A stretch of 64,000 nt of DNA, from NCBI RefSeq assembly GCF_000003815.2, contig NC_049984.1, forward strand, positions 27,715,652 to 27,779,651. The letters run 5' to 3'. Both the position numbers and the translations under genes were made by a program. The stretch comes from Branchiostoma floridae (Eukaryota; Chordata; Leptocardii; Amphioxiformes; Branchiostomatidae). This document shows, one piece after another, positions 1-10,285 of the stretch. Every line of letters starts with the position of its first letter. Position 1 is the first letter of the stretch. The notes under the pieces are model-generated. The model was not told where the DNA came from, did no database searches, and saw only the letters and a list, made by a program, of their open reading frames with translations.

Positions 1-4
1 ACAT

Positions 5-176
5 TTGAAGTTTGGTACAAACCTTGGTGCCGGACAAATGTAATTGTCCCTCGACGTGGAACATGGTGATAACTCAGCATGGCATCCTCGCTTCCATGCC
101 CATCTTAAGCTCATTCGTAGTCACTCTAAAGAAGAAGCTCCTCCCCTTTCGGTGACGCAGGCGCTCTCGGCTTGCT
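5..176. repeat. DIRS left inverted terminal repeat with 39-bp outer extension
   Basis: Bases 44-176 match the reverse complement of 4854-4983 with few differences (for example GTGGAAC in place of GCTGTCAC near base 55). Bases 5-43 extend beyond the shared repeat. Unequal termini of this kind are known from DIRS elements. The repeat runs into the N gap at 177. Confidence 0.85.
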
Positions 177-276
177 NNNNNNNNNNNNNNNNNNNNNNNN
201 NNNNNNNNNNNNNNNNNNNNNNNNNNNNNNNNNNNNNNNNNNNNNNNNNNNNNNNNNNNNNNNNNNNNNNNNNNNN
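177..276. other. assembly gap (100 N)
   Basis: One hundred undetermined bases, a standard scaffold gap size. It falls between the left terminal repeat and the internal complementary region of the DIRS element, where foldback sequence often breaks assemblies. Confidence 1.
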
Positions 277-316
277 AACAGCCAGTTGCAGTACCGCAGC
301 AGTACTTTTGGGCCGG

Positions 317-425
317 GTTATCACCATGTTCCACGTCGAGGGACAATTACATTTGTCCGGCACCAAGGTTTGTACCAAACTTCAATTGTCCCTCGACGCT
401 GTCACATGGTGATAACTCAGCATGA
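317..425. repeat. DIRS internal complementary region (circle-junction copy)
   Basis: Bases 317-385 are the reverse complement of the left terminus (5-73). Directly after that, 385-425 is the reverse complement of the right terminus (4943-4983). The two halves abut with about one base shared. This is the arrangement expected if the region templates closure of a circular intermediate from the two ends. The recombinase frame stops inside it, at 417. Confidence 0.85.
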
Positions 426-2303
426 CTTTGAAGCGGAGGCCAGAACAGAATGACCAAAATGAGACAAATTTGAAGGTTTGTTGTAAAACTTTTCAAAGGT
501 CGAACTACTAGACCAGTTCGCTGCAAGCATTATATCCTTCACTGATACCCCGGATTGACGGGCAGCAGAGGTAGCAGCACTTCTGACAGAGTGGCCGGTG
601 AAGCCTTTGGTGACTGAACTAGCTTCTGAAAGGACAGATTTGAGCCAACGAGCAATCGTAGCTGAGCACACTGCCTTGTGCGGTTTGACCAATGCGCGGA
701 ACACACGCGAATCAGAATCCGAACGGAACGATGCTGTCCTAGCTAAGTACGCTTTCAAATAAACCACAGGACACACTTCCTTCTGCTCAAACTTAGCCAC
801 AAACATAGAATGAGAGGGTTTGTCTGGTCTAGAAGTCTTTGTCAGTTTGTACACTTCAAATGACAAACCGTCCTTAGAGGAACTCATATGACTAGTGTCT
901 AACAAAGCTAAGGATTGGCTTCTTCCTGCAGACACCAAGGCTACTAACATTGCCACCTTGAGAGTCAACTGCTTTAAACTCAAACATTTTGCCGGTGCCC
1001 ACTTACGTAGGAATTTCAGGACAACTGAAACATCCCAAATAAACACATGTTTTGGTACGGGTGGACGCAACTCGAACACACCCTTCATGAAACGAGAAAC
1101 TAAAGGATGAGCACCTATAGGCCTACCTTCTACATTCAAGTGTGTCGAAGAGATGGCAGAACGATAAACATTGATCGTGCGGTACTGTAGACCCTTATCA
1201 AAAAGGCGATACAGAAAGTCGAGTACCTTGTTCAGTGGCGCCGAAATGGGATCAAGACTTTTTCCACCACACCAGCGAGACCATCTCCGCCAGGAGGACG
1301 AGTATAACCCACTGGTTCTCGGTCTCCAGGATGCCAGGAGCACTCTGGTAACTCCATCCGAAATTTCAGACTCTCGGTATCGAGTCCTGAGACAGTCCAC
1401 ACGGCTAGACGTAGCGACTCTCCTAGCGGGTGAGGTGTCCCGTCCACCGGTTGCGTGAGTAGAAACCGACTCGTTGGCAGCCTGACTGGCTCTTGGACTA
1501 ACATGTGGAGGAGCATGGGATACCAGGCCGCTGTCTCCCATATAGGTGCCAGGAGATGTACTCTCTGCACTTTGTCTTGGCGAATTTTCGTCAACACCCT
1601 GCCGACAAGGATGAACGGGGGGAATGCATACAGAGCCTCCCACTGGTTCCAATCCAGGGTGAACGCATCCGTTCCCACCGCCTCTGGGTCCGGCTCCCAG
1701 GACACATACAGGCGGAGCTTCCTGTTGAGACGGGATGCGAAAAGGTCCACTGCCCTCGGATTCCGGAGGGCGGGACATATCTGCAGAATGATCTCGTACA
1801 CACTTGGTGACACAGACCATTCGGTGAGACGGTTGAAGTTCCTCGACTTGAAATCTGCTCTCACGTTGTCCAGGCCAGCCACATGGACGGCCGACAACAG
1901 GAGGCCTCTCTCCACGCAGAAACTCCAAAGGTTGAGAGCAAGGTCTGCTAGGACTGACGACTTCGTGTCGCCCCGACGATTGATATACGCGACTACCGTC
2001 GAATTGTCGGACTTGATGCGAACCGCAGAATTGACTTTGTCCTTGCAGAAAGACTGAACCGCGAAAGTTGCTGCCATCATTTCTAACTGATTGATGTGAC
2101 GAGCCCTTTCCCTGACCGACCAACGACCACCTGTGCTTATACCGTCGGAGAAGGCTCCCCAGCCAAGTTGCGAGGCATCGCTTTCGATCACGATGTCCCC
2201 TACGGGACAGTGAATCGGACGGTCGTAGTTTTGCGGCAGACTGTCTCTCCACCAGACTAAATCTTGCTGCGCGTCTTGTGGCAGATGAACTAACGCGTCC
2301 CAA
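417..2303 (-). CDS. DIRS tyrosine recombinase frame
   Basis: The open frame is 628 codons, but only about the last 340 residues (roughly 417-1440) look like recombinase; the upstream part overlaps the RNase H frame and is probably not translated as such. Visible catalytic residues are R461 (in SAGRSQSL), H571 and R574 (in GHSVRSAATS), W597 in the second His/Trp position, and Y607 (in FEKFYNK). This is the R-HxxR-Y set of phage-integrase-like recombinases, which join DNA through a 3'-phosphotyrosine. It acts on the circular cDNA during integration. No stop or frameshift is seen. The real start is unknown and may depend on frameshifting or internal initiation within the RT-RNase H frame. Confidence 0.88.
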   Translation of the reverse strand: MGRVSSSATRRAARFSLVERQSAAKLRPSDSLSRRGHRDRKRCLATWLGSLLRRYKHRWSLVGQGKGSSHQSVRNDGSNFRGSVFLQGQSQFCGSHQVRQFDGSRVYQSSGRHEVVSPSRPCSQPLEFLRGERPPVVGRPCGWPGQRESRFQVEELQPSHRMVCVTKCVRDHSADMSRPPESEGSGPFRIPSQQEAPPVCVLGAGPRGGGNGCVHPGLEPVGGSVCIPPVHPCRQGVDENSPRQSAESTSPGTYMGDSGLVSHAPPHVSPRASQAANESVSTHATGGRDTSPARRVATSSRVDCLRTRYRESEISDGVTRVLLASWRPRTSGLYSSSWRRWSRWCGGKSLDPISAPLNKVLDFLYRLFDKGLQYRTINVYRSAISSTHLNVEGRPIGAHPLVSRFMKGVFELRPPVPKHVFIWDVSVVLKFLRKWAPAKCLSLKQLTLKVAMLVALVSAGRSQSLALLDTSHMSSSKDGLSFEVYKLTKTSRPDKPSHSMFVAKFEQKEVCPVVYLKAYLARTASFRSDSDSRVFRALVKPHKAVCSATIARWLKSVLSEASSVTKGFTGHSVRSAATSAARQSGVSVKDIMLAANWSSSSTFEKFYNKPSNLSHFGHSVLASASKSC

Positions 2304-3181
2304 TCTCTCCCTGTCCGCCGAAGTGTTGAGATAAGGAGGAGTTGGAGTTGTCGGAAATGTAGTGGCGCCAGAAGCACCGAGACGGCAGCTGCTTGAAACT
2401 TTCCGATAACATGAGCTAACTCCCGTGCAGTGAGTCGACCTTTCTCGAGCACAGCATTGGCTAATCGACTCAGCTCGATCACCTTATCATTCGGTAGAAA
2501 GAGAGACATGGTAACAGAATCTAAACCTGAACCAAGGAAAACAATACGCTGGGTTGGCTCTAAGATAGACTTACCCAGATTGGTCACGAAACCCACGTGG
2601 GCAATGAATTCTGTTGCTGTTTTGGCGTCTTGCCTACAGCATTCATAATCACTGGCTATAATCAGCATGTCATCAAGGTAACAAATTAACCGAATACCTC
2701 GTCGTCTCAAATGCGAAGTAATGACCTTCAAAATCTTCGAGAAAATTCTCGGCGCCGTGGAAATCCCAAACGCCATACAAACGAAGGAATAAAAACGATT
2801 CTTCCACGCAAACGACAAGAACCTCTGATGGGTAGAATGAATCGCAACAGAAAAATAAGCATCAGTAAGATCAATCTTACAGAAAAAATCTCCTGGACGC
2901 ACCAAATCTTGAACTAAGGATAAATGCTCCATCTTGAACTTGGGTACAAACAAACATCTATTCAGAGGTCTGAGATTGATGACGGGCCGAAGGCCCCCTG
3001 ATTTCTTGGGTACAGTGAACAACCGAGAAATAAAAAGATCTGAACTGAAAGGGACCTCTTTCACTGCACCTTTCTGCAACAAGGTTTCAACTTCTAAATC
3101 CAGGGCCAAATCCTCCTCTGGAGACATAGCTCGAGTCCAGGGAATAGTAGTCTGTACTGGAGGCGTCCGCTTAAATGGCAA
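1232..3181 (-). CDS. DIRS reverse transcriptase-RNase H
   Basis: A 649-codon frame. The RT palm shows DLTDAYF at residues 104-110 and the YLDD active site at 168-171. RNase H follows with D335 (SDASQLGWGAF), E367 (NQLEMMA) and D392 (KSDNST). After that comes the DLFAS-containing segment usual in DIRS and related pol proteins. It copies element RNA into cDNA and removes the RNA strand. The frame overlaps the recombinase frame at its 3' end and lies about 170 bp after gag. The chosen ATG is the first in frame, but the RT domain begins close to it, so translation may start upstream by frameshift from gag. Confidence 0.92.
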   Translation of the reverse strand: MPFKRTPPVQTTIPWTRAMSPEEDLALDLEVETLLQKGAVKEVPFSSDLFISRLFTVPKKSGGLRPVINLRPLNRCLFVPKFKMEHLSLVQDLVRPGDFFCKIDLTDAYFSVAIHSTHQRFLSFAWKNRFYSFVCMAFGISTAPRIFSKILKVITSHLRRRGIRLICYLDDMLIIASDYECCRQDAKTATEFIAHVGFVTNLGKSILEPTQRIVFLGSGLDSVTMSLFLPNDKVIELSRLANAVLEKGRLTARELAHVIGKFQAAAVSVLLAPLHFRQLQLLLISTLRRTGRDWDALVHLPQDAQQDLVWWRDSLPQNYDRPIHCPVGDIVIESDASQLGWGAFSDGISTGGRWSVRERARHINQLEMMAATFAVQSFCKDKVNSAVRIKSDNSTVVAYINRRGDTKSSVLADLALNLWSFCVERGLLLSAVHVAGLDNVRADFKSRNFNRLTEWSVSPSVYEIILQICPALRNPRAVDLFASRLNRKLRLYVSWEPDPEAVGTDAFTLDWNQWEALYAFPPFILVGRVLTKIRQDKVQRVHLLAPIWETAAWYPMLLHMLVQEPVRLPTSRFLLTQPVDGTPHPLGESLRLAVWTVSGLDTESLKFRMELPECSWHPGDREPVGYTRPPGGDGLAGVVEKVLIPFRRH

Positions 3182-3353
3182 CCTGTACCCCTAAATGATG
3201 TCAAGAATTACTGAATCGCTAGTCAAAGTACGCCAAACCGGCAAAAAATGCTTCAAACGGCCCCCATGAGGAAGGGCTCGAACTAAGGGGCGAGGTACAG
3301 GTTGTGATTCAGACGGACACCGGCCTAAATCTTGCATACACAAAGAAACACAA

Positions 3354-4784
3354 CTACTTGCTAGATTTCTTCCCGAAGCTCCCGTCTCCGCCCTGACCGG
3401 AGGAACGGGAGTACTGCGCACCCCAGTAAAACTTGTTGTTACCGCCGGACTGGCGGGGAGGGGGGCGGGATTTACGTGAATTGGAGCCGCGGCCCCGGCC
3501 GCCGTAACGCGAGGCGCCCGACTGGCCCCTCCCCCATCGGGGCCTCTGCTCATATTTTGGCTTCAAAGAGTCAACTAAAGCCCTTTTGCCCGCCACTAAC
3601 TCCTTAGCTTTGGACGCTAAATCCGAACGAACCAAGTGTGACGGCTCATCGGGAATCATCCCAAACAAATCCTTGGCTGTATCTACGGTAGAAACCTCGG
3701 CTAAAGACAGACGTCTCATTTCAGCAAGGTAACGATTAGCGGAACCCAGCAGCCAAATAGCAGTCGCTGCACAATCTTTCATTACAGTCAAGTCAGACGA
3801 CGAAAGATTACCATCACAATCACCAAGCATCTGCCATAGATTCAGAATCGGAGCTGGTACATACAATAACTTTTCCTGCAAAGTGAAAAGCGGCTTGTCC
3901 GCATTGATACAATGCTTACCTCTGATCGGGTCAACCGCCGGCAGTAATTTCATCGTAGCGTTATCGAGCTTCGGCACCGTGAGATTTTTAGGTGCATTTG
4001 TTGGGAGAAGGAATTTACCCTGCCAATGTTTAATATCGGCAAATTCACGCTTCTCTAACCCGAAGTACTGCTCGGTGTAACTAACAACCGACGGGCGGGC
4101 CGACCACACTTTATCCGGGTCGGGCGGCTCACGCTGCAGCGGCACGAAAGACTCAACGCTGACCGAGGAGAAGTCCGACTCCTCGCCGCTGTCGCCCGTA
4201 CGAGCCCGTTTCGAACGAACCGACTCCGCCTCTGAGGGTGGCACCGAAGGCCTCTTTGAGCCTACGGAAGTCGCAATGGAGCCAAGAATTTCTTTAACTC
4301 CCCGAAATTCTTCAGTCATAAGGCCGAAGGCCGCACGGAGAGAATTTTGATCTTCTTGTAGGGTGTTGACCCCTAGCATAGCACGGAACTCCGCCATATT
4401 TTCTGGAAAATTTTCCTCATGCTCATGAACATGCCCGGACGAAAGCTCCCGCTCGGAATCCCTAAGAGAAAACTCGCTGCCATGGAGCGTAGAACTCCCC
4501 TGTGCTGCCGGGAGAGCAGCCATACGGCGCTTAAACTCCGCCAGGCTTGTAACAGGGGGGACGGCAGCTGGGTCACGAACATGTGCGGGCATGTTGGATT
4601 TTGCACCACGTGGTGGCGCCGGCGGGGCAGTACTTGCCCTGAATTCACGCGGCGTTATCTTCTTAACACGCTCGCGTTTCTTGTCCTCTTGCTGAACTTG
4701 CCGAGAACGCGACTTATGTTTGTCACTTTTGTGTGACCGCTGAGACTTACGTTTATCACGCGAACGCGAACTACGGTCACTCAT
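3354..4784 (-). CDS. DIRS Gag-like protein
   Basis: About 476 residues from the ATG at 4784 (MSDRSSRSRD). An in-frame upstream ATG at 4853 would add 23 residues lying at the inner edge of the terminal repeat; I prefer the inner start because the basic Ser-Arg-Lys-rich N terminus begins there. The C terminus is rich in Arg, Gly and Ser (GGRGRGSNSRKSRPPP), fitting nucleic-acid binding. No CCHC zinc knuckle is present, as is common in DIRS Gag. Assignment rests mainly on position upstream of RT and on composition. The frame is intact. Confidence 0.75.
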   Translation of the reverse strand: MSDRSSRSRDKRKSQRSHKSDKHKSRSRQVQQEDKKRERVKKITPREFRASTAPPAPPRGAKSNMPAHVRDPAAVPPVTSLAEFKRRMAALPAAQGSSTLHGSEFSLRDSERELSSGHVHEHEENFPENMAEFRAMLGVNTLQEDQNSLRAAFGLMTEEFRGVKEILGSIATSVGSKRPSVPPSEAESVRSKRARTGDSGEESDFSSVSVESFVPLQREPPDPDKVWSARPSVVSYTEQYFGLEKREFADIKHWQGKFLLPTNAPKNLTVPKLDNATMKLLPAVDPIRGKHCINADKPLFTLQEKLLYVPAPILNLWQMLGDCDGNLSSSDLTVMKDCAATAIWLLGSANRYLAEMRRLSLAEVSTVDTAKDLFGMIPDEPSHLVRSDLASKAKELVAGKRALVDSLKPKYEQRPRWGRGQSGASRYGGRGRGSNSRKSRPPPRQSGGNNKFYWGAQYSRSSGQGGDGSFGKKSSK

Positions 4785-4853
4785 TGTGACAGAGCTATTA
4801 CAGATAGGACTATCCGATATGAAGCAAAAATTACAACTGAAGAAATCAAGCAA

Positions 4854-4983
4854 GCCGAGAGCGCATGCGTCACCGAAAGGGGAGGAGCTTCTTCTTTCGA
4901 GTGACTACGAATGAGCTTAAGATGGGCATGGAAGCGAGGATGCCATGCTGAGTTATCACCATGTGACAGCGTCGAGGGACAAT
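4854..4983. repeat. DIRS right inverted terminal repeat
   Basis: Reverse complement of 44-176. It forms the 5' end of the minus-strand transcript unit, directly upstream of gag, so any promoter should lie in or next to it. Confidence 0.85.
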
Positions 4984-7205
4984 AATATGTACTAAATGTT
5001 GCAAAAACATGAGCGCAAAGTTGAGACAGAGCCGGAACCATACATCTGCTTGTTGATTATTGAAAGACACCATTCTCAGATTTCCCCAATATTCAGGATG
5101 GCAATTTCACAGAAAAAAACGAAGTCCTCGAAAAATGATTGAAGCCGATATAGATACACATACACTGCTGTATACAGTATCGGTATTGACACATAATTAT
5201 ACAGACAAAGCGTACAGGAAAACAATTATTATACAATTTTCGTCTGATTGACACAATATCCTAACTATATAAATATCTCCAATTAATGAGGTAACTAGAA
5301 AGCATTTTCCTACATGCAACAACACCAATCCTACAAAAGCATTCACGTCCGTTCCATTCATGGCTTAAGATTCATTGAGTTCAAATAAAAGCTTGGATCT
5401 GTGGCTTCATCCGTCATTGTATTAGTGGGGGGTTGGGGGAATGGGTTACTGTTGCTAATACAGCGTGGTAGCCTGTTAAAAATTATGACAGCCATCCGTC
5501 ATATAAGTACATACAATATGGCAGTATGATAATAAATATGCCTGTCAAATTACTACAGAATGGATGTCATATAACCTTGAAATCACCTTGGGATGTCCAG
5601 AACTGAATTAGCACTACGTACAAATGGTACATATCGCAGATCTGCCACTCCATCATAACCCAGTTGCTCTACAGCAACATGTACATGTTGTATATAAGCC
5701 ATGGCAACAGTCCCCATGGCAGTACCATCATGATGATACCAACAGTACTCCAACAAAGTTACTGGATACAGTGTTCTACAGAACTGTGGTTACAATGGTA
5801 ATATCAGTTCTGTGCCATTGTCATGGATGTACTGTTCTATCATATCTACTGAACGATGGTTACCATAGCGATGGCAACTCTGTCATGGATACAATGCCCT
5901 ACAGAACTGGTTACCATGACACTTCTTTGTACATGGTTCTACTGAACAATGGTTGCCATGGCAATGTCAGTACTGTCATGGACACACCGTTCTACACCAC
6001 GTGGTTAAGTTTTTCACTAAAAAATGTCCTTGCAGTGCATGATAACAGCCTGCTTGGTAGAAGTGCTCAGCGTACATGTGAGGTTTTGGTCTGTGTTTCC
6101 ATGGATTATCAGCAAACTGTGCAGTTCCATTCCTCCACTTTTCTGGTCGTGTACACATTTACAAATTGTAGAGAGGGGGACTGGGATATATTTGCTACCA
6201 GTCTACATGTAGAGCCTTACTCCTGCTTCCTATCGGAGCAGCCTTTGGTACTATACATGTATCTGTACTCAGGTTATGCAGAGTCACATTTCCAAACCGG
6301 CACGAAACATTTAACAAAACACATGAAATGTAAAAACACGTAGTCATTAGCATAGTTTGTGTGTATTTCTTTTATCTTTCACTCCCGCAAAACTTATGTA
6401 ACCCCACCAGGCCGTGGTTTGGAAATCTGACCCTGGCGTTAACGTTATAGGGTTAGGCAGCGGGCTTACTGTAGAGGAAACACTGACGTAGGGAACATGC
6501 CTGTTGTACAGCAGGGCTATGTTATTCTCTCACCAGGAAACCTTACAAGTCTCAGCATTAGTTTTAATGTCTGCTTTAACAATATTTACAAAAGGCGTTA
6601 CACAGGATATTCGCACACTATCTACAAGCTATCCAACCCTCCAAAAGAACCAGATTTCACCCTTTTCAAGTCCTTTAACATATCAATCATGACAATCTGT
6701 ACACAAAGGTGTGACCCTATAATAAATGAAAATATTAATGTATCATAATTCAAATATGTCAATGTATGGATTACAATGGATGGATTGTATCCGAACACAG
6801 GTCGGAGGTCAAAGGTGATGATACGGTCGTCTGACCTGAACTTTGACCTTTCCCACGTACAAGGGTATGGGTGGGTCAGAGGTCAAAGGTGACGACATAG
6901 CATATCTTATTTGAACTTTTCACTTCCCCATCTGAAAACATGCGATTGTCATGGTACATAACGCAAAGTTTGTGCCGTAAGATAAATAATCATTATGTGT
7001 AATTGATTGCCTTTCTGCCTTGCAGAATTAATTAACATGAAACATTACCAAATGTACATGATATTGCACTGATGGTTACTCTAGTTGTATTCATGACATA
7101 CACACAGTAATCTGACCTGTACATAAACAATGTTGTAGAAAAGCCAGGAGAGAGGAACATATAATTAAGTTTGCTACTCAATGGTGAACACAGCAAAGGA
7201 GTTGA
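4984..7205. other. no gene seen; weak degenerate tandem repeat at 5620-6010
   Basis: AT-rich sequence with short accidental frames. From about 5620 to 6010, units built on phrases such as gtcatggatac, ggttaccatg and ctactgaac recur irregularly, suggesting an old decayed minisatellite. A paired phrase ggtcggaggtcaaaggtgat / gggtcagaggtcaaaggtga recurs at about 6801 and 6875. Confidence 0.5.
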
Positions 7206-7372
7206 TAACACTGTCATGCACTAGAAAGATTACACTGTCTTAAAGTTAAACCGTTTGGTTTCCAAAATAACAAAATATTTAGACCAACAAGCAAACAACA
7301 AATAAAAATAGCAGCAGTTCAGAGTAACACCCCCAAACCCTGTCATGGCTTTCTCACCAGCATTTATCTATC
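7206..7372. repeat. interspersed repeat, copy 1 (second copy 10120-10285)
   Basis: About 165 bp nearly matching 10120-10285, including actgtcatgcacta, agcagcagttcagagtaaca and caccagcatttatcta. Same orientation. Family not recognised. Confidence 0.75.
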
Positions 7373-9596
7373 TATTATATCAAATATCTTATCAATTATG
7401 GCAATACAAAAAAAGAACACATTAGAAAATGTTACTTAAGTCAGCAGATTCAGCAGTTAATATGAAATTCAAGTTTTTCAAAAATGCATTCAAGCTTGAA
7501 ACAGAAACATGAAATTAGCCTATATTAAGGAATAATATATTAAGTACACAGCAGCAAGTCAAATAACTTCAAAGCAAGTCAAATAACTTCACCCAAATGT
7601 TGAATGTCGTATTGAGAGAGACATTTCATATTGCTTGTGTATGGAGCTTACTTCAAATTCCATGATTTTCTCTTTCCCAGTCATTATGTTGAAGCTTTCT
7701 CCCACCACATTCAGAGTTTCAATGGTTCTTTTCAACATTAAGTACACACAAACAAAAACTGAAGTTCCGTTGCTTCATATGGTGCCAAGCTTTAGATTTG
7801 AAACATCAATTAAAGATGGTTGCCAAGGGCTTTTATTTTGTGCTTTCAGGCTGGTACACACTGAAAACTTGTCATCTTCTATATGCAAACGTCTACAAAT
7901 TTAACAAAACATAAGGTAAATCCAGAATCTTTTGAGTTTTCCTGTTGAAATCCAAACGGACCAACTCCAGTGAGAAGCATGAATTTTGTACTTTCTTTTT
8001 TCAATGGAAGGTACAAGTAAATACTGGCATAGTTAACAAGGCAGCGCTTTATTTCGTTCACAACTTACATGTACATACAAGCCAATATTACAGTGCTTTT
8101 GATTTTTATTCTCGCTCTCACATTCAAGGATTTAGTAGCCTTCTGCAGTCTAGCTTTATACAGCATTCCGTTATTACTTATCCTACTACTCGTGTTGCAA
8201 ATGGGTTATATCACTGCTACAAATTGTTCTAATATACAGACAGGGTGTCTTTCCTGACTTCTTTTGACAACTCTGTGTGTGGTTGGATCGTTAAGTTAAT
8301 TTCTAACATTGTCAGTGTGCAAAAAAATGTTACTTTTTACCACAATTGCACCCTGTCTTTTCTTTTTTTTACTGCCTGAGTTGATTGTGTGTGTCGGAGG
8401 CAACTAGTCAGTGTAGCGTGCGCGGTGCAGTGGTAAGCGTCCCCACTTTGGATTGTAAGGTCAGTGGTGAGGTCAAGGGTGAGAGGTCAAGGTTGAGAGG
8501 TCAGGCCCTGGCTATGGCTCCTCCCCTCAAGTTATACACAAACAATGTACATGTGCTTGCATGCTACTGGGAAGGGTTGCAATCCCTTATCAGACATGAA
8601 GCAATGTTTCGAAGCTTCACTCAGTCTGTACTTTTTGGAAAGAGCTGGGGAATTCGAAGCAGTATATTTATACTTTACAGAGATGCAGAGCCTGTTTTTA
8701 TGTTGCAACAAGCGGGAGTTCTTCAGCTGACTGAATTGAGGAAAAAAATTCTGTAGCTGCTGCTGCAGTAGTTTTGACAGGATCACAAAGTTCTCTTCAC
8801 ACAGCTTTGCATATTTTAACCTGACTGTACTTTTATGACTGTCTGTCACCTTCCTTATGGCATTTATACTGACCATACTCACCACCTGGTGCTTCTGCAC
8901 TGTGAAGAAAGTTCCTAACATGACCGAGTTTGTTCCTTTGACTGTTCATGACTGGAGTAGATTTCCTGATCAACTTTAGGTTGATTAGAAATGTCGGTAC
9001 TAAGCAATGTCCAAAATGTCCTGGTTGTGACTTTGAGAGAACTTGTTATCCAGTGACCTTTCAACCTGATTCTATTCACAAAATAGTGGTCATGACAGCC
9101 CAACCTCTGCACCATGTGAGCAATCCCTTATCATAGTTCATGACTGGAGAAATTTGGGAGGCAAACTAGTGGTTTTGACATCTCAACTTCTGCACCATGT
9201 TTTACTAAGTACTTCAGATTATCTTTAACAATTATCTTCTTGCTTTGTTTTACATCTTGACCAGAAGGCCACTTCACTTCTGCAAAGACAAGGTTATATA
9301 TAGTCTAAAACCCTGGATTTTCTTTATCAACTTTGAACCTAGCCCCCTGCTGCCTGGCTTACGAGTTGGCTTTATTCTGTGCTTTAACAATATGCTGTTT
9401 TCTGATTGTATCCCTAGGCCTGTTGCTACTGTACACAGTTTCCTGTTGTTACAAGAGCTGGCTAACAGCAACACAAAACTGTGTATAATGGGAACTAGCA
9501 AGTAACATGTAAGCAATAAAAAAACCCAACTCATATGCCTGCAAGGAAGGAGGATTGCGCATAATTGTGCAGTAGCATTACACCACACACCCTGGT
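7373..9596. other. no gene recognised; probable 3' flank of the minus-strand host gene
   Basis: Lies downstream of the host gene's stop at 9804, so the near part may be 3' UTR. Frames here are short and without domains. Two loosely similar 100-bp stretches near 9050 and 9160 share cctctgcaccatg / cttctgcaccatg. Confidence 0.4.
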
Positions 9597-9801
9597 GCTG
9601 TGGGGTGGGGAGGGGGGCGCTGTGGGGTGGGGAGGGGGCGCACGTCACTTCCTTGGACTTCTCCTCTCCAGCTGGTCTCTCAGAAAGTTCTTCTTGCAGT
9701 AGGACTTCAGCATAGTGGTGTGGGAGGGGGGCGCTGTGGGGTGGGGAGGGGGGCGCTGTGGGGTAGGGAGGGGGGCGCTGTGGGATGGGGAGGGGGGCGC
9801 G
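9597..9801. repeat. G-rich minisatellite with a duplicated exon tail
   Basis: Units of about 22 bp (ggggagggggcgctgtggggt and variants) occur at 9597-9640 and 9720-9800. Between them, 9641-9712 duplicates 9799-9870, the last coding bases of the host exon including its stop region (cacttccttggacttctcct). The G-run strand could form quadruplexes. It sits immediately 3' of the stop codon. Confidence 0.85.
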
Positions 9802-9803
9802 CA

Positions 9804-10082
9804 TCACTTCCTTGGACTTCTCCTCTCCAGCTGATCTCTGAGAAAGTTCTTCTCGCGGTCAGACTCAAGCATTTCCTTCTGCACGTGCTCGAGCGTCCGC
9901 AGCAGAGTGGTGCGCTCCTGTTCCGCCTCCTGCAGGGCATGCTGGGTATCCACCAGCTCTTCCCTCAGCTGCTGCTTCTCCCCCTGGAGGCACAGGTTCT
10001 CCGACAGCAGCTGTGATGTCATGCTGGCCTTCTGCTGTTCCCTCAGCCGCGCCACCTCCCTCTGGAGTTGCTCATTTTCCTC
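9804..10082 (-). CDS. terminal exon of BLTP3/UHRF1BP1-like lipid transfer protein (coiled coil)
   Basis: Ninety-three codons in phase 0 from acceptor AG at 10083-10084 to a TGA at 9804. The product is a heptad-rich coiled coil beginning EENEQLQREVARLRE and including LRTLEHVQKEM. In the BLTP3 family (SHIP164 and relatives), rod-like proteins that move lipid between membranes, a C-terminal coiled coil follows the lipid-groove repeats; this fits the upstream exons. The phase agrees with the previous exon (11211-11308). The last 70 coding bases are duplicated just downstream within a G-rich minisatellite. A VPS13-type relative is the alternative. Confidence 0.7.
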   Translation of the reverse strand, partial: EENEQLQREVARLREQQKASMTSQLLSENLCLQGEKQQLREELVDTQHALQEAEQERTTLLRTLEHVQKEMLESDREKNFLRDQLERRSPRK

Positions 10083-10119
10083 CTATTGCAAAAAAGAGGT
10101 AGGTGATCAGGGTCAATGG

Positions 10120-10285
10120 TTACACTGTCATGCACTAAAAAGATTACGCTGCCTTAAAGTTAAACCATTCAGTTTCCAAAATAAGAAAAAATTTAGATCA
10201 ACAAGTAAACAACAAACAAAAATAGCAGCAGTTCAGAGTAACACCACCACACCCTTCCATGGCTGTCTCACCAGCATTTATCTAT
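10120..10285. repeat. interspersed repeat, copy 2
   Basis: Direct partner of 7206-7372 (roughly 165 bp, few differences). Lies in the last intron of the host gene. Confidence 0.75.

Larger units (their letters stand above)
5..4983 (-). mobile_element. DIRS-type tyrosine-recombinase retrotransposon, coding strand minus
   Basis: The sequence shows three long minus-strand frames in the order gag-like, RT-RNase H, tyrosine recombinase. They are bounded by inverted repeats (44-176 against 4854-4983) with an internal complementary region at 317-425 beside the left repeat. In the DIRS family this layout replaces LTRs and a DDE integrase: the copy is thought to pass through a circle closed at the complementary region and to be inserted by the recombinase. 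All three frames are open and all key residues checked are present, so this is a recent copy. A 100-N gap sits inside the left terminal structure. No target duplication is seen, as expected for DIRS. Confidence 0.9.

Noticed and set aside
1..453. Plus- and minus-strand frames spanning the N run at 177-276
   Set aside because: They exist only because undetermined bases translate without stops; the sequence is DIRS terminal repeat.
2430..3194. Plus-strand frames opposite the reverse transcriptase
   Set aside because: Antisense shadows of the RT-RNase H gene; no domain or start context.
3191..3553. Minus-strand 120-codon frame between gag and RT
   Set aside because: Out-of-frame shadow of the Gly/Arg-rich Gag C terminus.
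8400..8480. Second tRNA-derived SINE (phrase gtgcagtggtaagcg)
   Set aside because: Only an A-box-like phrase; no B box, tail or target duplication could be found.
8532..8921. 129-codon minus-strand frame
   Set aside because: No domain, no splice signals, composition like translated non-coding DNA.
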